The notes below the pieces were generated by a model that was given only the letters and a program-made list of their open reading frames with translations, had not been told where the DNA came from and ran no database searches. From Idiomarina sp. A28L (lineage in GTDB: Bacteria > Pseudomonadota > Gammaproteobacteria > Enterobacterales > Alteromonadaceae), in the NCBI RefSeq assembly GCF_000218785.1, contig NZ_AFPO01000024.1:57414-121413 (forward strand): a DNA stretch of 64,000 bases, written 5' to 3'. Positions 17,997-27,168 of this stretch are shown in pieces. The position numbers and the translations under genes are program-made. Each line of letters opens with the position of its first letter. Position 1 is the stretch's first letter.

Positions 17997-20900
17997 CTAT
18001 AGCGCCGCTTTAGTCTGCTTCGTTTCAGTAAGCAACCTCAATATAAGAGCAGCAAACATTCTCTGATTACCTTCGTTCTCAAGAACTTCCATCGAGAGCT
18101 TTTCATGGTCAGTCATCGAGTCGAGAACTAAGTCGGTAAGTCGCTTAGGAAATAGGCCATGCATCACTTGTTCTGGCGAGTGGCTATTCACCTGTGCCAT
18201 TACCGTATCATCTCGGCGAACTCGTTCGGCAATGCCATTAGCAAAATGAAGCTGGTCCTCGTCGCTTACTTCGGCCCCAAAAATATCATTTAATTTTTCA
18301 ATGATTTCTGAAAGCCGTTTTTTCTCGGGATCATGGGCTTTACCAGAACCGAGGCCTGTAATTGGATCAAGACCATACTCTTCGCCATCTTCTGCCAGCT
18401 TGAGGTCATGCTCTTTTCGCTTTGTGATTCGATAATGACTTAAAGCAAGTTCAGAGATATCGATGTCGTCGTCCTCGAGCACCTCCTGACGGAGCAGTGG
18501 CAGTAGGTGCTTTGCAAACACACATAGTTGCTCAAGCTCTCCATCTTCAAAGAAAACGATTTGTGAGAGAAATTCATAGGCACGAACAAAACTACCTAAG
18601 TTCTTTTTAAATAAGTCCAAGCCATCGAGCGCCTCACCGATTTCTTTTAAGGTAGCATCTGCATGCTTAATACCAACGGTATTGCCATCAGTTTCCGCTT
18701 GCTTCCGTGCATTGCGAGCATCACTTCGTTCGTCTCTCAGGAGCTTATAGCGCTTGTTAAAACGCTCACGCGCCGGCTGGCAATAGTAAGAAAGTTTCGA
18801 TGAATCGGCCTTGGGATCGAAGAAAGCTAATGCAAACGCTTCAACTTCATTCCAGTGATAAATTTGTTCTTTATCGAGCGTTTCCTGCAGGTCATAAACT
18901 ACCTGTGCATCCGATACGTCACTGAGCTCGGCTTTGTTGTAATAGGGGAGAAACGAATCCAGAATATCCTGGGTGTCGTTGACGAAATCTAGGATGAACG
19001 TTTCTTTACCCGGGAACAATCGGTTTAGGCGTGACAAGGTTTGTACGCACTCAACGCCTTGCAGCTTCTTATCCACATACATGGCACAAAGCTTCGGTTG
19101 GTCAAAACCTGTTTGGAACTTGTTTGCCACTAACATTACGTTGTATTCGTCAGTATCAAATGCCTTTGCATGGTCGCGGCCATTCAGTCCGGGATTTAAT
19201 AGCTTACTGGTTTCCGTCACCTCTTCAGGTATTACATCATCGGGCGGTAAGCTTCCTGAAAACGCAACCATCGGGTGTACGTCTTGATAGCCTTTGTCTT
19301 TGATGTACTGCTGCATCGCTAACTGATAGCGAACCGCCTCTTGCCGACTACTGGTCACCACCATGGCCTTGGCTTGACCATCAAGCAGGTGCCGAACGTT
19401 TTCCCGGAAGTGCTCAACAATCACTTCTACTTTTTGGCTGATATTGTATGGGTGCAACCGCACCCATTTTGCTAACGTGGTCCGTGCTTTCTTTGAATCA
19501 ACTTCATCGTCTTCACCATTCCCGTGAGCCAGCTTCCATGCCACTGCATAAGTGGTATAGCGCCGCAGTACATCAAGGATAAAGCCCTCTTCAATGGCTT
19601 GACGCATGGAATAAAGCTGAAAGGCTTCTGGCTTGTTGGTTTCACTTCTTGGCTGCGTCGGATCAGGTTCACGACCAAAGAGCTCTAATGTTTTCGCTTT
19701 TGGCGTGGCCGTGAATGCATAGTAACTGATTTGCTCACTTGGCTTACGTGAAGCCACAGCAGCGCCTAGGAGCTCTTCTGCGCTCAGCTCTTCACCTTCG
19801 GGTAGCTCGCCCCCTAAAATGGCTTTCAGCTTGCTAGCCGACGAACCTGTTTGCGAAGAGTGCGCCTCATCAGCAATCACGGCATATCGACCCGACGCAA
19901 GTTTAGGGTATTTCTCCAAAGCATCAAAAAGCGCTGGAAAAGTTTGAATGGTCACGATGATGATGCGTGTTTGCTCGGCCAGCGCTTCAGCAAGCTGCTC
20001 TGATTTACTTTGATTGCCAATATCACGGCTGATGGGTCTCACAACGCCTTGGGCGTGCTCAAATTGATAAATAGTATCTTGTAGCTGGTTATCCAAAACC
20101 GTTCGGTCCGTGACGACAATGACCGAGCTAAACAGCTTATTACCCTCTGTATCGTAAAGCTGCGCAAGTTGATGAGCTGCCCACGCAATCGAGTTTGATT
20201 TACCAGAGCCTGCGCTGTGCTGAATCAGATAGCGCTTACCAGCGCCTTCTTGGCGCGTTGTTTCAATTAATTGATTAACCACATCCCACTGGTGAAACCG
20301 CGGAAATATGAGCGTTTCTTTGGTTTTGCGATTACCGTAAAAGTCTTCTTCCGTTTTCTTTTCAAGGTGCAAGAATCGGCCTAAAACTTTAAGCCAGGCG
20401 TCTTTTTGAAATAACTGTTCCCACAAATAGCTCGTTGCATATGCGCTTTCGTGTTCAGCGCGAGGGTTGCCGGCACCACCCTCGGCGGTTCCGCGGTTAA
20501 ACGGCAAGAAAAAGGTATCTTTGCCTGCAAGCTTGGTAGCCATGGCCACTTCATCTTGGCTAACAGCAAAATGCACGAGTGCACCGCGTTTGAATGTCAT
20601 AAGTGGTTCGGCTTTGCGCGTTATGGGATCTTTTACTGGGCGGTCTTTTTTGTATTGGCGTTTTGCATGTGCAACGGTCTGCTTAAACTCGCTTTTGAGC
20701 TCTAAGGTGGCTGTTGGAATGCCATTCACAAATAGCACTAAATCGAGGCGTGGGTTGTAATCACCGGTGCGGGCATGAGGTGAATATGAAACTTCTTCAA
20801 CCACACGCAGTCGATTGGCTGTGTAACGTCGTTCGGTATCAGGGTTCATACCGTGGTCGGGTTTAAAGCTACACAGGTCAGCTTTAACCCCAGGTACCTT

Positions 20901-21167
20901 AAAGCCATGGCGCAGCACATCTAGTGTGCCTCTTTTCTCTAGCTCGCGAACTGTTTTTTTAACGAATACTTGCTCTGGGTTTTGTGGGTTGCTTTTGCAA
21001 AACTTCTCCCAGCGCTCGGGCCATGCATCTTTGAAGTAGCCAATCAAATCTTCAGGGTAAAGCGCATTCGCTTTGTCGTAATCGGACGCGCTCCCCACAA
21101 GCCAGCCTTGCTCACGCAAAGACTTGATAATATCGTTTTGAAAAAACCGTTCGCGACTGTCTGCCAT
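17997..21167 (-). CDS. hsdR: type I restriction endonuclease subunit R
   Basis: The 1056-aa motor and nuclease subunit of a type I restriction complex; it translocates DNA and cleaves unmodified DNA at a distance. The N-terminal PD-(D/E)xK nuclease region contains LDLVLFVNGIPTATLELKSE (about residues 159-178). The helicase core has Walker A HSAGSGKSNS near 321, DEAH near 429, YYAFTATPKA and QTGFDQPKL. The C-terminus is helical and would dock on HsdM/HsdS. The start has GGAG nine bases upstream. It lies 47 bp downstream of hsdS in the same transcript. No frame break was seen, so the system looks intact. Confidence 0.96.
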   Translation of the reverse strand: MADSRERFFQNDIIKSLREQGWLVGSASDYDKANALYPEDLIGYFKDAWPERWEKFCKSNPQNPEQVFVKKTVRELEKRGTLDVLRHGFKVPGVKADLCSFKPDHGMNPDTERRYTANRLRVVEEVSYSPHARTGDYNPRLDLVLFVNGIPTATLELKSEFKQTVAHAKRQYKKDRPVKDPITRKAEPLMTFKRGALVHFAVSQDEVAMATKLAGKDTFFLPFNRGTAEGGAGNPRAEHESAYATSYLWEQLFQKDAWLKVLGRFLHLEKKTEEDFYGNRKTKETLIFPRFHQWDVVNQLIETTRQEGAGKRYLIQHSAGSGKSNSIAWAAHQLAQLYDTEGNKLFSSVIVVTDRTVLDNQLQDTIYQFEHAQGVVRPISRDIGNQSKSEQLAEALAEQTRIIIVTIQTFPALFDALEKYPKLASGRYAVIADEAHSSQTGSSASKLKAILGGELPEGEELSAEELLGAAVASRKPSEQISYYAFTATPKAKTLELFGREPDPTQPRSETNKPEAFQLYSMRQAIEEGFILDVLRRYTTYAVAWKLAHGNGEDDEVDSKKARTTLAKWVRLHPYNISQKVEVIVEHFRENVRHLLDGQAKAMVVTSSRQEAVRYQLAMQQYIKDKGYQDVHPMVAFSGSLPPDDVIPEEVTETSKLLNPGLNGRDHAKAFDTDEYNVMLVANKFQTGFDQPKLCAMYVDKKLQGVECVQTLSRLNRLFPGKETFILDFVNDTQDILDSFLPYYNKAELSDVSDAQVVYDLQETLDKEQIYHWNEVEAFALAFFDPKADSSKLSYYCQPARERFNKRYKLLRDERSDARNARKQAETDGNTVGIKHADATLKEIGEALDGLDLFKKNLGSFVRAYEFLSQIVFFEDGELEQLCVFAKHLLPLLRQEVLEDDDIDISELALSHYRITKRKEHDLKLAEDGEEYGLDPITGLGSGKAHDPEKKRLSEIIEKLNDIFGAEVSDEDQLHFANGIAERVRRDDTVMAQVNSHSPEQVMHGLFPKRLTDLVLDSMTDHEKLSMEVLENEGNQRMFAALILRLLTETKQTKAAL

Positions 21168-21214
21168 GACTTAATACTCCGTTACTTGCATCAATAATTG
21201 TAGGGCTGCTGCAC

Positions 21215-22570
21215 TCATGCCGATGCCTCTACGCCTGCTTTACGTGCGTCTTCATCAAAGCCACTTTCGTCTGCCGGTAGCTGCCAATTACGAACGTCTA
21301 TTTTGCCCGTGACGGCGGCTGAGATGGTTGCGGAGCGGCGCTCCTTTAATAATTTTTCTGTTTCTAACGCGCCACTGATTAATTCACTAGTACCATCAAG
21401 CTGGGCTTCAATATGCTTCACTATTTTTTCTTGTTCTTCTGTCGGGGGAAGTGCTGTTGTTAGTGCCCCAATTCTATCAACATTCAGATTAGCCTGAGTA
21501 TTTTGTGTGGATGCTTGCTGAAGTGCAGGCAGAGCTGAAATCAAACTGTACCTTAAAAACTCTAAGTTCGTGCCCGCATTTGGCTTGAACCCAACCACAC
21601 TATCAGGCGCGTATGCTTCAAATCCTAAAGTAGCTATATCTCCAATATTTGCAGCTATCGCCATCACTAAAGTGCCTGAGGGGAATTTTTGGCTTACCGC
21701 TGCACCTTTATCGTTTAACGTCTGTGAGTACGTTTTGATTGTTTTATTCGCTCGAGCGACATCACCAGTTTGTATGAATGGAAATTGACCATCATACATT
21801 TTGGGGTCGTTCCTTGGGCGGTGGGTGAATTTACCCCGATATATTCGACAAGCATACTTGTAAGATTTGATATCCCAATGCGCCGGCACTTCCCCAAGCC
21901 ACTCCACACCTGAGTCTTTCATCGGAACATTCGGGTCTAGGCCCTTTGTCACTGCGTGCGAAATAACAGCTTGCCGTTTTTCTTGAAGTAGCTTTATCAA
22001 GCGCTTCTGCTCAGCAATCAAGGCATCTATTTTCGCGGTTTCGTGATCGAGGAAACGGGCGATTTGGGTTTGTTCAGGCAAACTCGGTGAGACCACTGGA
22101 AGCCACTTCATGTCGTCATACTTCATCGATTGACGTAACCCGCCGCCCATGGAATAGAAGACCTTTAACTGGTCATAGCAACGAAATAAATGACTAGCAA
22201 AGGCAGGGTTCATGGCTTTGGGGCGTACAGCTAAGTATGCTGAAGTAATAATTCCCTCACCAGTAACAATTGCACTTCGTAAGCTTCTCTTGTCGTTTTG
22301 AAGGTCTGTAAGACGGAAGACTAAATCACCAGGACGCACTAATTGGTATGTTTCATATGAAGCGGGGAGCAGTCCGTCAAGTGAATTTATATCTTTAGGG
22401 ATAATGCGACCATAACTCAGGGAGAGCAGATTATCGTTTTTCATTCCTTTATTGGATTCTTTTCGCTCAATAAACCTGCTGAAAAACGGCACCAAGTCCC
22501 AACTTGAAGGGATAGGACCAATATACTCAAGTTGAGACTCCGTGTAACCCGCATACCTTGGAAAGCTCAT
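21215..22570 (-). CDS. hsdS: type I restriction-modification specificity subunit S
   Basis: The 451-aa subunit that sets the bipartite DNA target for both methylation and restriction. It has the usual two target-recognition domains, one starting with the typical [14 protein letters not shown], the other after [16 protein letters not shown]. These are separated by a conserved helical spacer (residues ~175-235, [18 protein letters not shown]), and a second such helix ends the protein. The ATG overlaps the hsdM stop (ATGA), indicating translational coupling. Only one hsdS is present and no truncated partner was seen, so target switching by inversion is unlikely. Confidence 0.94.
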   Translation of the reverse strand: MSFPRYAGYTESQLEYIGPIPSSWDLVPFFSRFIERKESNKGMKNDNLLSLSYGRIIPKDINSLDGLLPASYETYQLVRPGDLVFRLTDLQNDKRSLRSAIVTGEGIITSAYLAVRPKAMNPAFASHLFRCYDQLKVFYSMGGGLRQSMKYDDMKWLPVVSPSLPEQTQIARFLDHETAKIDALIAEQKRLIKLLQEKRQAVISHAVTKGLDPNVPMKDSGVEWLGEVPAHWDIKSYKYACRIYRGKFTHRPRNDPKMYDGQFPFIQTGDVARANKTIKTYSQTLNDKGAAVSQKFPSGTLVMAIAANIGDIATLGFEAYAPDSVVGFKPNAGTNLEFLRYSLISALPALQQASTQNTQANLNVDRIGALTTALPPTEEQEKIVKHIEAQLDGTSELISGALETEKLLKERRSATISAAVTGKIDVRNWQLPADESGFDEDARKAGVEASA

Positions 22571-24552
22571 GCCGATAACCCCTCAATCATCTGCTTGATA
22601 CGGTCGGTGCAGTCTTTTAAGTCTGCATCGATTTCCTCAAGTGGTCGTGGTGGTGTGAACTCGTAGAAGTGACGGTTAAATGGGATTTCAAAGCCAACGA
22701 TACCGACTTCACCATCTTTCTCGTCGCGCTTTGACTCGTCAATCCACGCATCCGGAGCATGCGGTTTCACTTCGCGCTCGAAGTAGTCATAGACAGACTC
22801 AGTAAGCGGCACGTTCTCGTAATCACGTAAGCTTGTATCAGCTTCAACATTGCCCTTGCTATCTGTGCATACATCGGCCTCGGCGTCACGCTCGCTTAGT
22901 GCATTAAGTACCGCTTTTAACTGCGGTGCGCTTAGACTAACGCCATTATCTGAAAGAGCTGATTTGAGTGCCTTTTGAAATGCCTTGCGGTTGCGATAGA
23001 GCGTTTCTGGATTAAGCGACTGGCATGCCTCTATCAGCTTGCTCTGCATATCTTCAGATAGCTTTTGGATAGCCTTTTCTGCCGAGATACGTGCGATACG
23101 CTCTGCTGATGCCTGGAAATTTAGTTTAAGTGGGCGCTCGACGGTAACGCGGCGATAACCAAACGCTTCATTTGGAAAGATTTTACTGTTCCTCGAACCT
23201 TGGAAGTCACCATACATGCGAACGATGTCATCTTGGTCAATGTCACCGATAAACTGACGTTTACTACCCAAGGATTTTCGCATTTTTGTGGCGCGGTCAC
23301 TGGCATCAATTAGCTGTACCTTGCCTTTTCGTTCCGCGTCCTTATTATTCGATAGCACCCAAATATAAGTCGAAATGCCGGTGTTGTAGAACATATCTGT
23401 GGGCAATGCCACGATAGTCTCAACCAAATCATTTTGCAAAAGATAGCGACGAATTTCAGATTCACCACTTCCCGCACTTCCGGTAAATAGCGGGCTACCG
23501 TTCAAGATAATACCAATCCGCGAGCCGCCTTCACGGGCATCACGCATTTTGCTGACCAAGTGCAATAAAAACAACAGTGAGCCGTCTGACACTCGCGGTA
23601 AGCCAGGACCAAAACGGCCATCAAAGCCGCGATGTCTGTGCTCATCAGATACTTGCTTTTGTACTTTTTTCCACTCTACTCCAAAAGGCGGATTGGACAG
23701 CATGATGTCAAATTTATTGGTGCCTAGTTGGTCATCCGACAATGTATTACCGAGCTTAATGCTACTTACGTCTTGGCCTTTAATCAGCATGTCCGCCTTA
23801 CAAATGGCGTATGACTCTGGGTTAAGCTCTTGGCCGTGTAGTGAAACAGTCACGCCTTCACTGATTTGCTGAATGTACTCGTCACCTTCCGATAAGAAAC
23901 CGCCGGTTCCAGCTGTGGGGTCATAGATAGTTACGATGCTGCTCGGGGAAAGCCGTTTTTCTTGGCCTGTGAGGACTAAAGACGTGGTTAAGTGTACGAT
24001 GTCGCGTGGTGTAAAATGTTCACCGGCAGTTTCGTTGGAGCTTTCAGCAAACTTGCGAATTAACTCTTCAAAGATAAGCCCCATACCGAAGTTGCTAATT
24101 GAACTCGGGCTGAGATCAATACTAGCGAAGCGCTGCACTACTTGGTAAAGAAGATTGTTGGCACTCAGCTGCTGCACAAAGTCTTCGAAATGAAAATGCT
24201 CGAATATCTCACGCGCATCTTGGCTAAACGACTGCACATAACTCATGAGGTCATCTGCAGTTTGAGTATCAGAAAGGCTCCCGAGACTCAGCGGTGAAGC
24301 ATTGAAAAACTGCAAGTCCGCAGCACGCAGTAAGAGCTTTTCACGAACAGCATCGGGTTTGGCTTGATGCTCTTCGGCTGCAGTAAGAACTTTTGTTTTA
24401 TTTGGCTCCAATACGCACTCCAAGCGTCTTAAAAGAGTAAAAGGAAGAATCACTCGTCCATATTGGCTTTGCTTGAAATCACCGCGAAGAAGGTCGGCTA
24501 CCGACCAGATAAAAGCTGCGGTTTGAGAGTGATTAGTTTTATCGCTTGTCAT
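22567..24552 (-). CDS. hsdM: type I restriction-modification DNA methyltransferase subunit M
   Basis: A 661-aa adenine-N6 methyltransferase that protects host DNA at the HsdS target. It has an N-terminal HsdM helical domain, the SAM-binding [12 protein letters not shown] motif near residue 210, catalytic NPPFG near 286, and a long C-terminal extension (about 480-661) carrying helices for contacts with HsdS/HsdR. It is first in the operon hsdM-hsdS-hsdR-abortive-infection gene; its ATG follows CGGAG. A serine recombinase gene ends 40 bp upstream, possibly in the same transcript. Confidence 0.96.
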   Translation of the reverse strand: MTSDKTNHSQTAAFIWSVADLLRGDFKQSQYGRVILPFTLLRRLECVLEPNKTKVLTAAEEHQAKPDAVREKLLLRAADLQFFNASPLSLGSLSDTQTADDLMSYVQSFSQDAREIFEHFHFEDFVQQLSANNLLYQVVQRFASIDLSPSSISNFGMGLIFEELIRKFAESSNETAGEHFTPRDIVHLTTSLVLTGQEKRLSPSSIVTIYDPTAGTGGFLSEGDEYIQQISEGVTVSLHGQELNPESYAICKADMLIKGQDVSSIKLGNTLSDDQLGTNKFDIMLSNPPFGVEWKKVQKQVSDEHRHRGFDGRFGPGLPRVSDGSLLFLLHLVSKMRDAREGGSRIGIILNGSPLFTGSAGSGESEIRRYLLQNDLVETIVALPTDMFYNTGISTYIWVLSNNKDAERKGKVQLIDASDRATKMRKSLGSKRQFIGDIDQDDIVRMYGDFQGSRNSKIFPNEAFGYRRVTVERPLKLNFQASAERIARISAEKAIQKLSEDMQSKLIEACQSLNPETLYRNRKAFQKALKSALSDNGVSLSAPQLKAVLNALSERDAEADVCTDSKGNVEADTSLRDYENVPLTESVYDYFEREVKPHAPDAWIDESKRDEKDGEVGIVGFEIPFNRHFYEFTPPRPLEEIDADLKDCTDRIKQMIEGLSA

Positions 24553-24592
24553 CCGTGTACTCCGTTGTGCTATCTATTTTGGCCTCTACTGA

Positions 24593-25156
24593 TTACGAGG
24601 CACTATGAATTCTCTGTAACGATGCGTTCAGTGTTGTACGAGTCACACCAAAGTGCGCGGCAACTTCTGTTTTTGTTATCTCTGGGTCTAACAACATTGC
24701 TGCTGCTTTGCGAATATCAGCATCGGACATTGCAGGTTTACGTCCACCTTTGCGGCCTCGCGCTCTTGCTGCCTCGAGTCCAGCTTTAGTTCGTTCACGA
24801 ATCAAATCATGCTCGAACTCCGCAAGTGCGCCAAAAATATGAAACACCAAACGGCCGCCCGAACTGGTTGTATCTATAGATTCGGTTAACGACTTAAAAC
24901 CGATGCCTCTATCATTTAGGTCTTGAACAATCTCAACTAAATTTTTCAAGGAGCGAGCTAGCCGGTCTAGCTTCCAAACGATTAAAACATCACCCTTTCG
25001 AAGCATACGCAGGCACTGCGACAGCTCAGGACGCTCCCTAAATTTCCCCGTGATTTTCTCTTGGAATACTTGCTCGCACCCAGACTTTTCAAGTGCATCA
25101 ACCTGCATCTGCACATTCTGATCTTGAGTACTAACGCGTGCATAACCTATGAGCAT
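24593..25156 (-). CDS. serine recombinase (resolvase/invertase family)
   Basis: A 187-aa small serine recombinase. The N-terminal catalytic domain begins MLIGYARVSTQDQN with the nucleophile Ser10, followed by KLDRLARSLKNLVEIV and the IFGALAEFEHDLIRERTKAG helix. It ends with a Hin/Tn3-like helix-turn-helix (ITKTEVAAHFGVTRTTLN). The frame runs upstream to 25207, but the ATG at 25156 matches the family start and has AAGGGG upstream. Relatives resolve transposon cointegrates or invert segments. Here it sits alone in the island between hsdM and a divergent defence block, so it may mark a separate insertion joined to the element. Confidence 0.9.
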   Translation of the reverse strand: MLIGYARVSTQDQNVQMQVDALEKSGCEQVFQEKITGKFRERPELSQCLRMLRKGDVLIVWKLDRLARSLKNLVEIVQDLNDRGIGFKSLTESIDTTSSGGRLVFHIFGALAEFEHDLIRERTKAGLEAARARGRKGGRKPAMSDADIRKAAAMLLDPEITKTEVAAHFGVTRTTLNASLQRIHSAS

Positions 25157-25181
25157 CAAACGCCCCTTTTTTAGACATAGT

Positions 25182-25204
25182 TTTTTGTACGTGATTTTTG
25201 TACG
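25182..25204. repeat. tandem TTTTTGTACG repeats before the recombinase gene
   Basis: TTTTTGTACG occurs at 25182-25191 and 25195-25204, a 13-bp period, 26 bases upstream of the serine recombinase ATG. It could be part of its recombination or operator site. This is a visual observation only. Confidence 0.5.
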
Positions 25205-25668
25205 CAAATCAATGAGAAAAACGAGTTATTTAGAGGGATTGCGAGAGTGTATAGAAAACGACCGTTTAATGAGTTGACGTAAGACATGCGGGTTACTTAG
25301 AAAGAGGCTCTTGCCCAAATTAAAAAGATAAAGTAACTTGATTTAAATAAGATGAACGCTAGTGGAGTTTTTGGCTCTACGAGAACAGGTACATTAGCCC
25401 CTGCTTCTTAGGTCGCTCAAGTTGTATCCTCATGGAAGAGCCAGCCTAATATTTAGTCCTATTGATACGAATTACTTACTTGTATTTGAATTCAGGTTTC
25501 AAGTCATGATCTTTAAGTCCGGTTATACATCGATAATGGGATTGCTATAAGAGAGATAATATTAATTGATGGAGCTTTGATAGCAGTTGAATTAAATTCG
25601 CACATTTGGTACGCCAAAGATAACTAAGTAGAACTAGTATTCAAATGTTATAACTTTAGGGAGGTTCT
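25205..25668. other. 464-bp divergent intergenic stretch
   Basis: No supported gene. It lies between the minus-strand recombinase/hsd block and the plus-strand HEPN/Detocs block, so it should hold divergent promoters. It is AT-rich. The only clear element is the AGGGAGG ribosome site of the next gene at 25658-25664. Confidence 0.5.
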
Positions 25669-26904
25669 GTGAGTATTTCAAAGTTCGCAGATCGGCTCGA
25701 ATCTCTTGGTTGCAAGGTGGAAGCAGCAAATGATTCGATTAACGTTGATATTGATGATAAAAAAATAGTTGTTACTTTCGACGATGAATGGCTTAAGGCT
25801 GTTAATGGTTTTTATCGAGCAAAGCAGTACAATTTTGATGAGTCTCGCAGGCTTATGACTGCGAACAAAAGCGTTGAATATCAGGTGCTCAAACTAGATC
25901 CAGGGTTTATTCATAGGCCAATCTATAATTTTTCAGACTCAACAGGTAATAAAGTGATACTCAAAGAAGCTTCACCGACGTTTACCCTTTCTTATTTTGA
26001 ATCAAAGCGGTATGAAGAAGCTTTTGAATTTATTCGTCACCGAATAGGTCGTCGAACTGAATCAAGGGGGCGTCGATATTCACAGAGTAGAAGAATTCCG
26101 TTTCGCGTCGAAGAGATATTCCTGAGAATATATACAGCCACATATACTCCGAAAAGAAAGGCAAAAAAAGATAATCTTGCCGATATAGGTCTTAAACGCA
26201 TTAGAGCATGTCTTTTTAATCTGGCATATACAAAGAACGAAGTTTGGGAGATTAGGGATGATATCAAATCTAGAGGATTTATTAATCAACGCCTAGTTGA
26301 CGAAGATGTTGAATTAGAAATCCCTTCTGCTAATTACGATCCAATACTCGCCAGTTATTACAAGGTAGCGAAAAGTAGTAGCTTTCCCGGTCAAGTATTT
26401 CTATCTTACTACCATATCCTAGAGTATCACTTTCTTCGAGTTGCCGACGAAAATATGTATCAAGCAGTAAGAGCTAAGTTAAATGATCCAGCGTTTAAAG
26501 CAACCTACAATAATGTATCTAAACTGCTTTCAGTCATAAAGCGAAATGATGATGTCGGCGACGAAAAACAGATGCTTAAATCTGTTCTTGTCAAGTACGT
26601 TCCAGAAGACGAATACATCGAATTCGTCAAAAAGCTTGAGGAGGATGCCAATGAAAAGCTTTACAGTTCGGGAAAACAAGAGATATTTGGCGAATCGTTT
26701 TCGGTTAAGCTAGAGCAAGGTCACGCGCTTGCTAATACTTCGTCCGTGCTAAAGCATATACGCAACTCTTTGGTCCATTCTAGTGATCGATACACAAGAG
26801 AAGATTGCTTTATACCGTTCTCGAAATCAGAGGTTATCGTGTGTAAATACCTACCGCTCGTGCAATTCATGGCAGAGAAAGTAATATTTTCCACTGCCAA
26901 CTAA
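25669..26904 (+). CDS. uncharacterised protein with HEPN-like C-terminal motif
   Basis: I do not recognise the full-length family. The 411-aa soluble protein starts at GTG behind AGGGAGG. Near the C-terminus, HIRNSLVHSSDRYTRED contains R365-N-S-L-V-H370. This fits the Rx4-6H signature of HEPN domains, many of which are RNases in toxin or anti-phage systems (for example ApeA). The helical residues ~210-400 would form that domain. Residues 1-80 are a separate small alpha/beta region. It lies in the same orientation as the Detocs-like genes, 264 bp upstream, so it may be an independent defence gene or an accessory of that system. Confidence 0.7.
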   Translation: MSISKFADRLESLGCKVEAANDSINVDIDDKKIVVTFDDEWLKAVNGFYRAKQYNFDESRRLMTANKSVEYQVLKLDPGFIHRPIYNFSDSTGNKVILKEASPTFTLSYFESKRYEEAFEFIRHRIGRRTESRGRRYSQSRRIPFRVEEIFLRIYTATYTPKRKAKKDNLADIGLKRIRACLFNLAYTKNEVWEIRDDIKSRGFINQRLVDEDVELEIPSANYDPILASYYKVAKSSSFPGQVFLSYYHILEYHFLRVADENMYQAVRAKLNDPAFKATYNNVSKLLSVIKRNDDVGDEKQMLKSVLVKYVPEDEYIEFVKKLEEDANEKLYSSGKQEIFGESFSVKLEQGHALANTSSVLKHIRNSLVHSSDRYTREDCFIPFSKSEVIVCKYLPLVQFMAEKVIFSTAN

Positions 26905-27168
26905 AACGAGTTTTGACAAGGTGTCTGAGTAGGAAGCTCTCGCCACCTTTTGGTCTAGCCGTAAGGAATTATTATGGATAACACGGTCATCGTAGAGATA
27001 GTTGGGCGAGCATGCCTCTTTAATCATACTCAATACAACATCTATAGGCTTTCTGGCTTCGTCTAGGAATATTAGTTTTCAGATACTTTAGGATGAGCGA
27101 AAAAAGCCAGATAGACAATTTGAAGCGGCACCTATGCTGCTATGTGTCATCACGAGGCGATAAATACA

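Noticed and set aside
21215-25207. Phase-variable hsdS switching by the nearby serine recombinase
   Set aside because: There is one full hsdS, no silent partner or obvious inverted repeats, and the recombinase is not next to hsdS.
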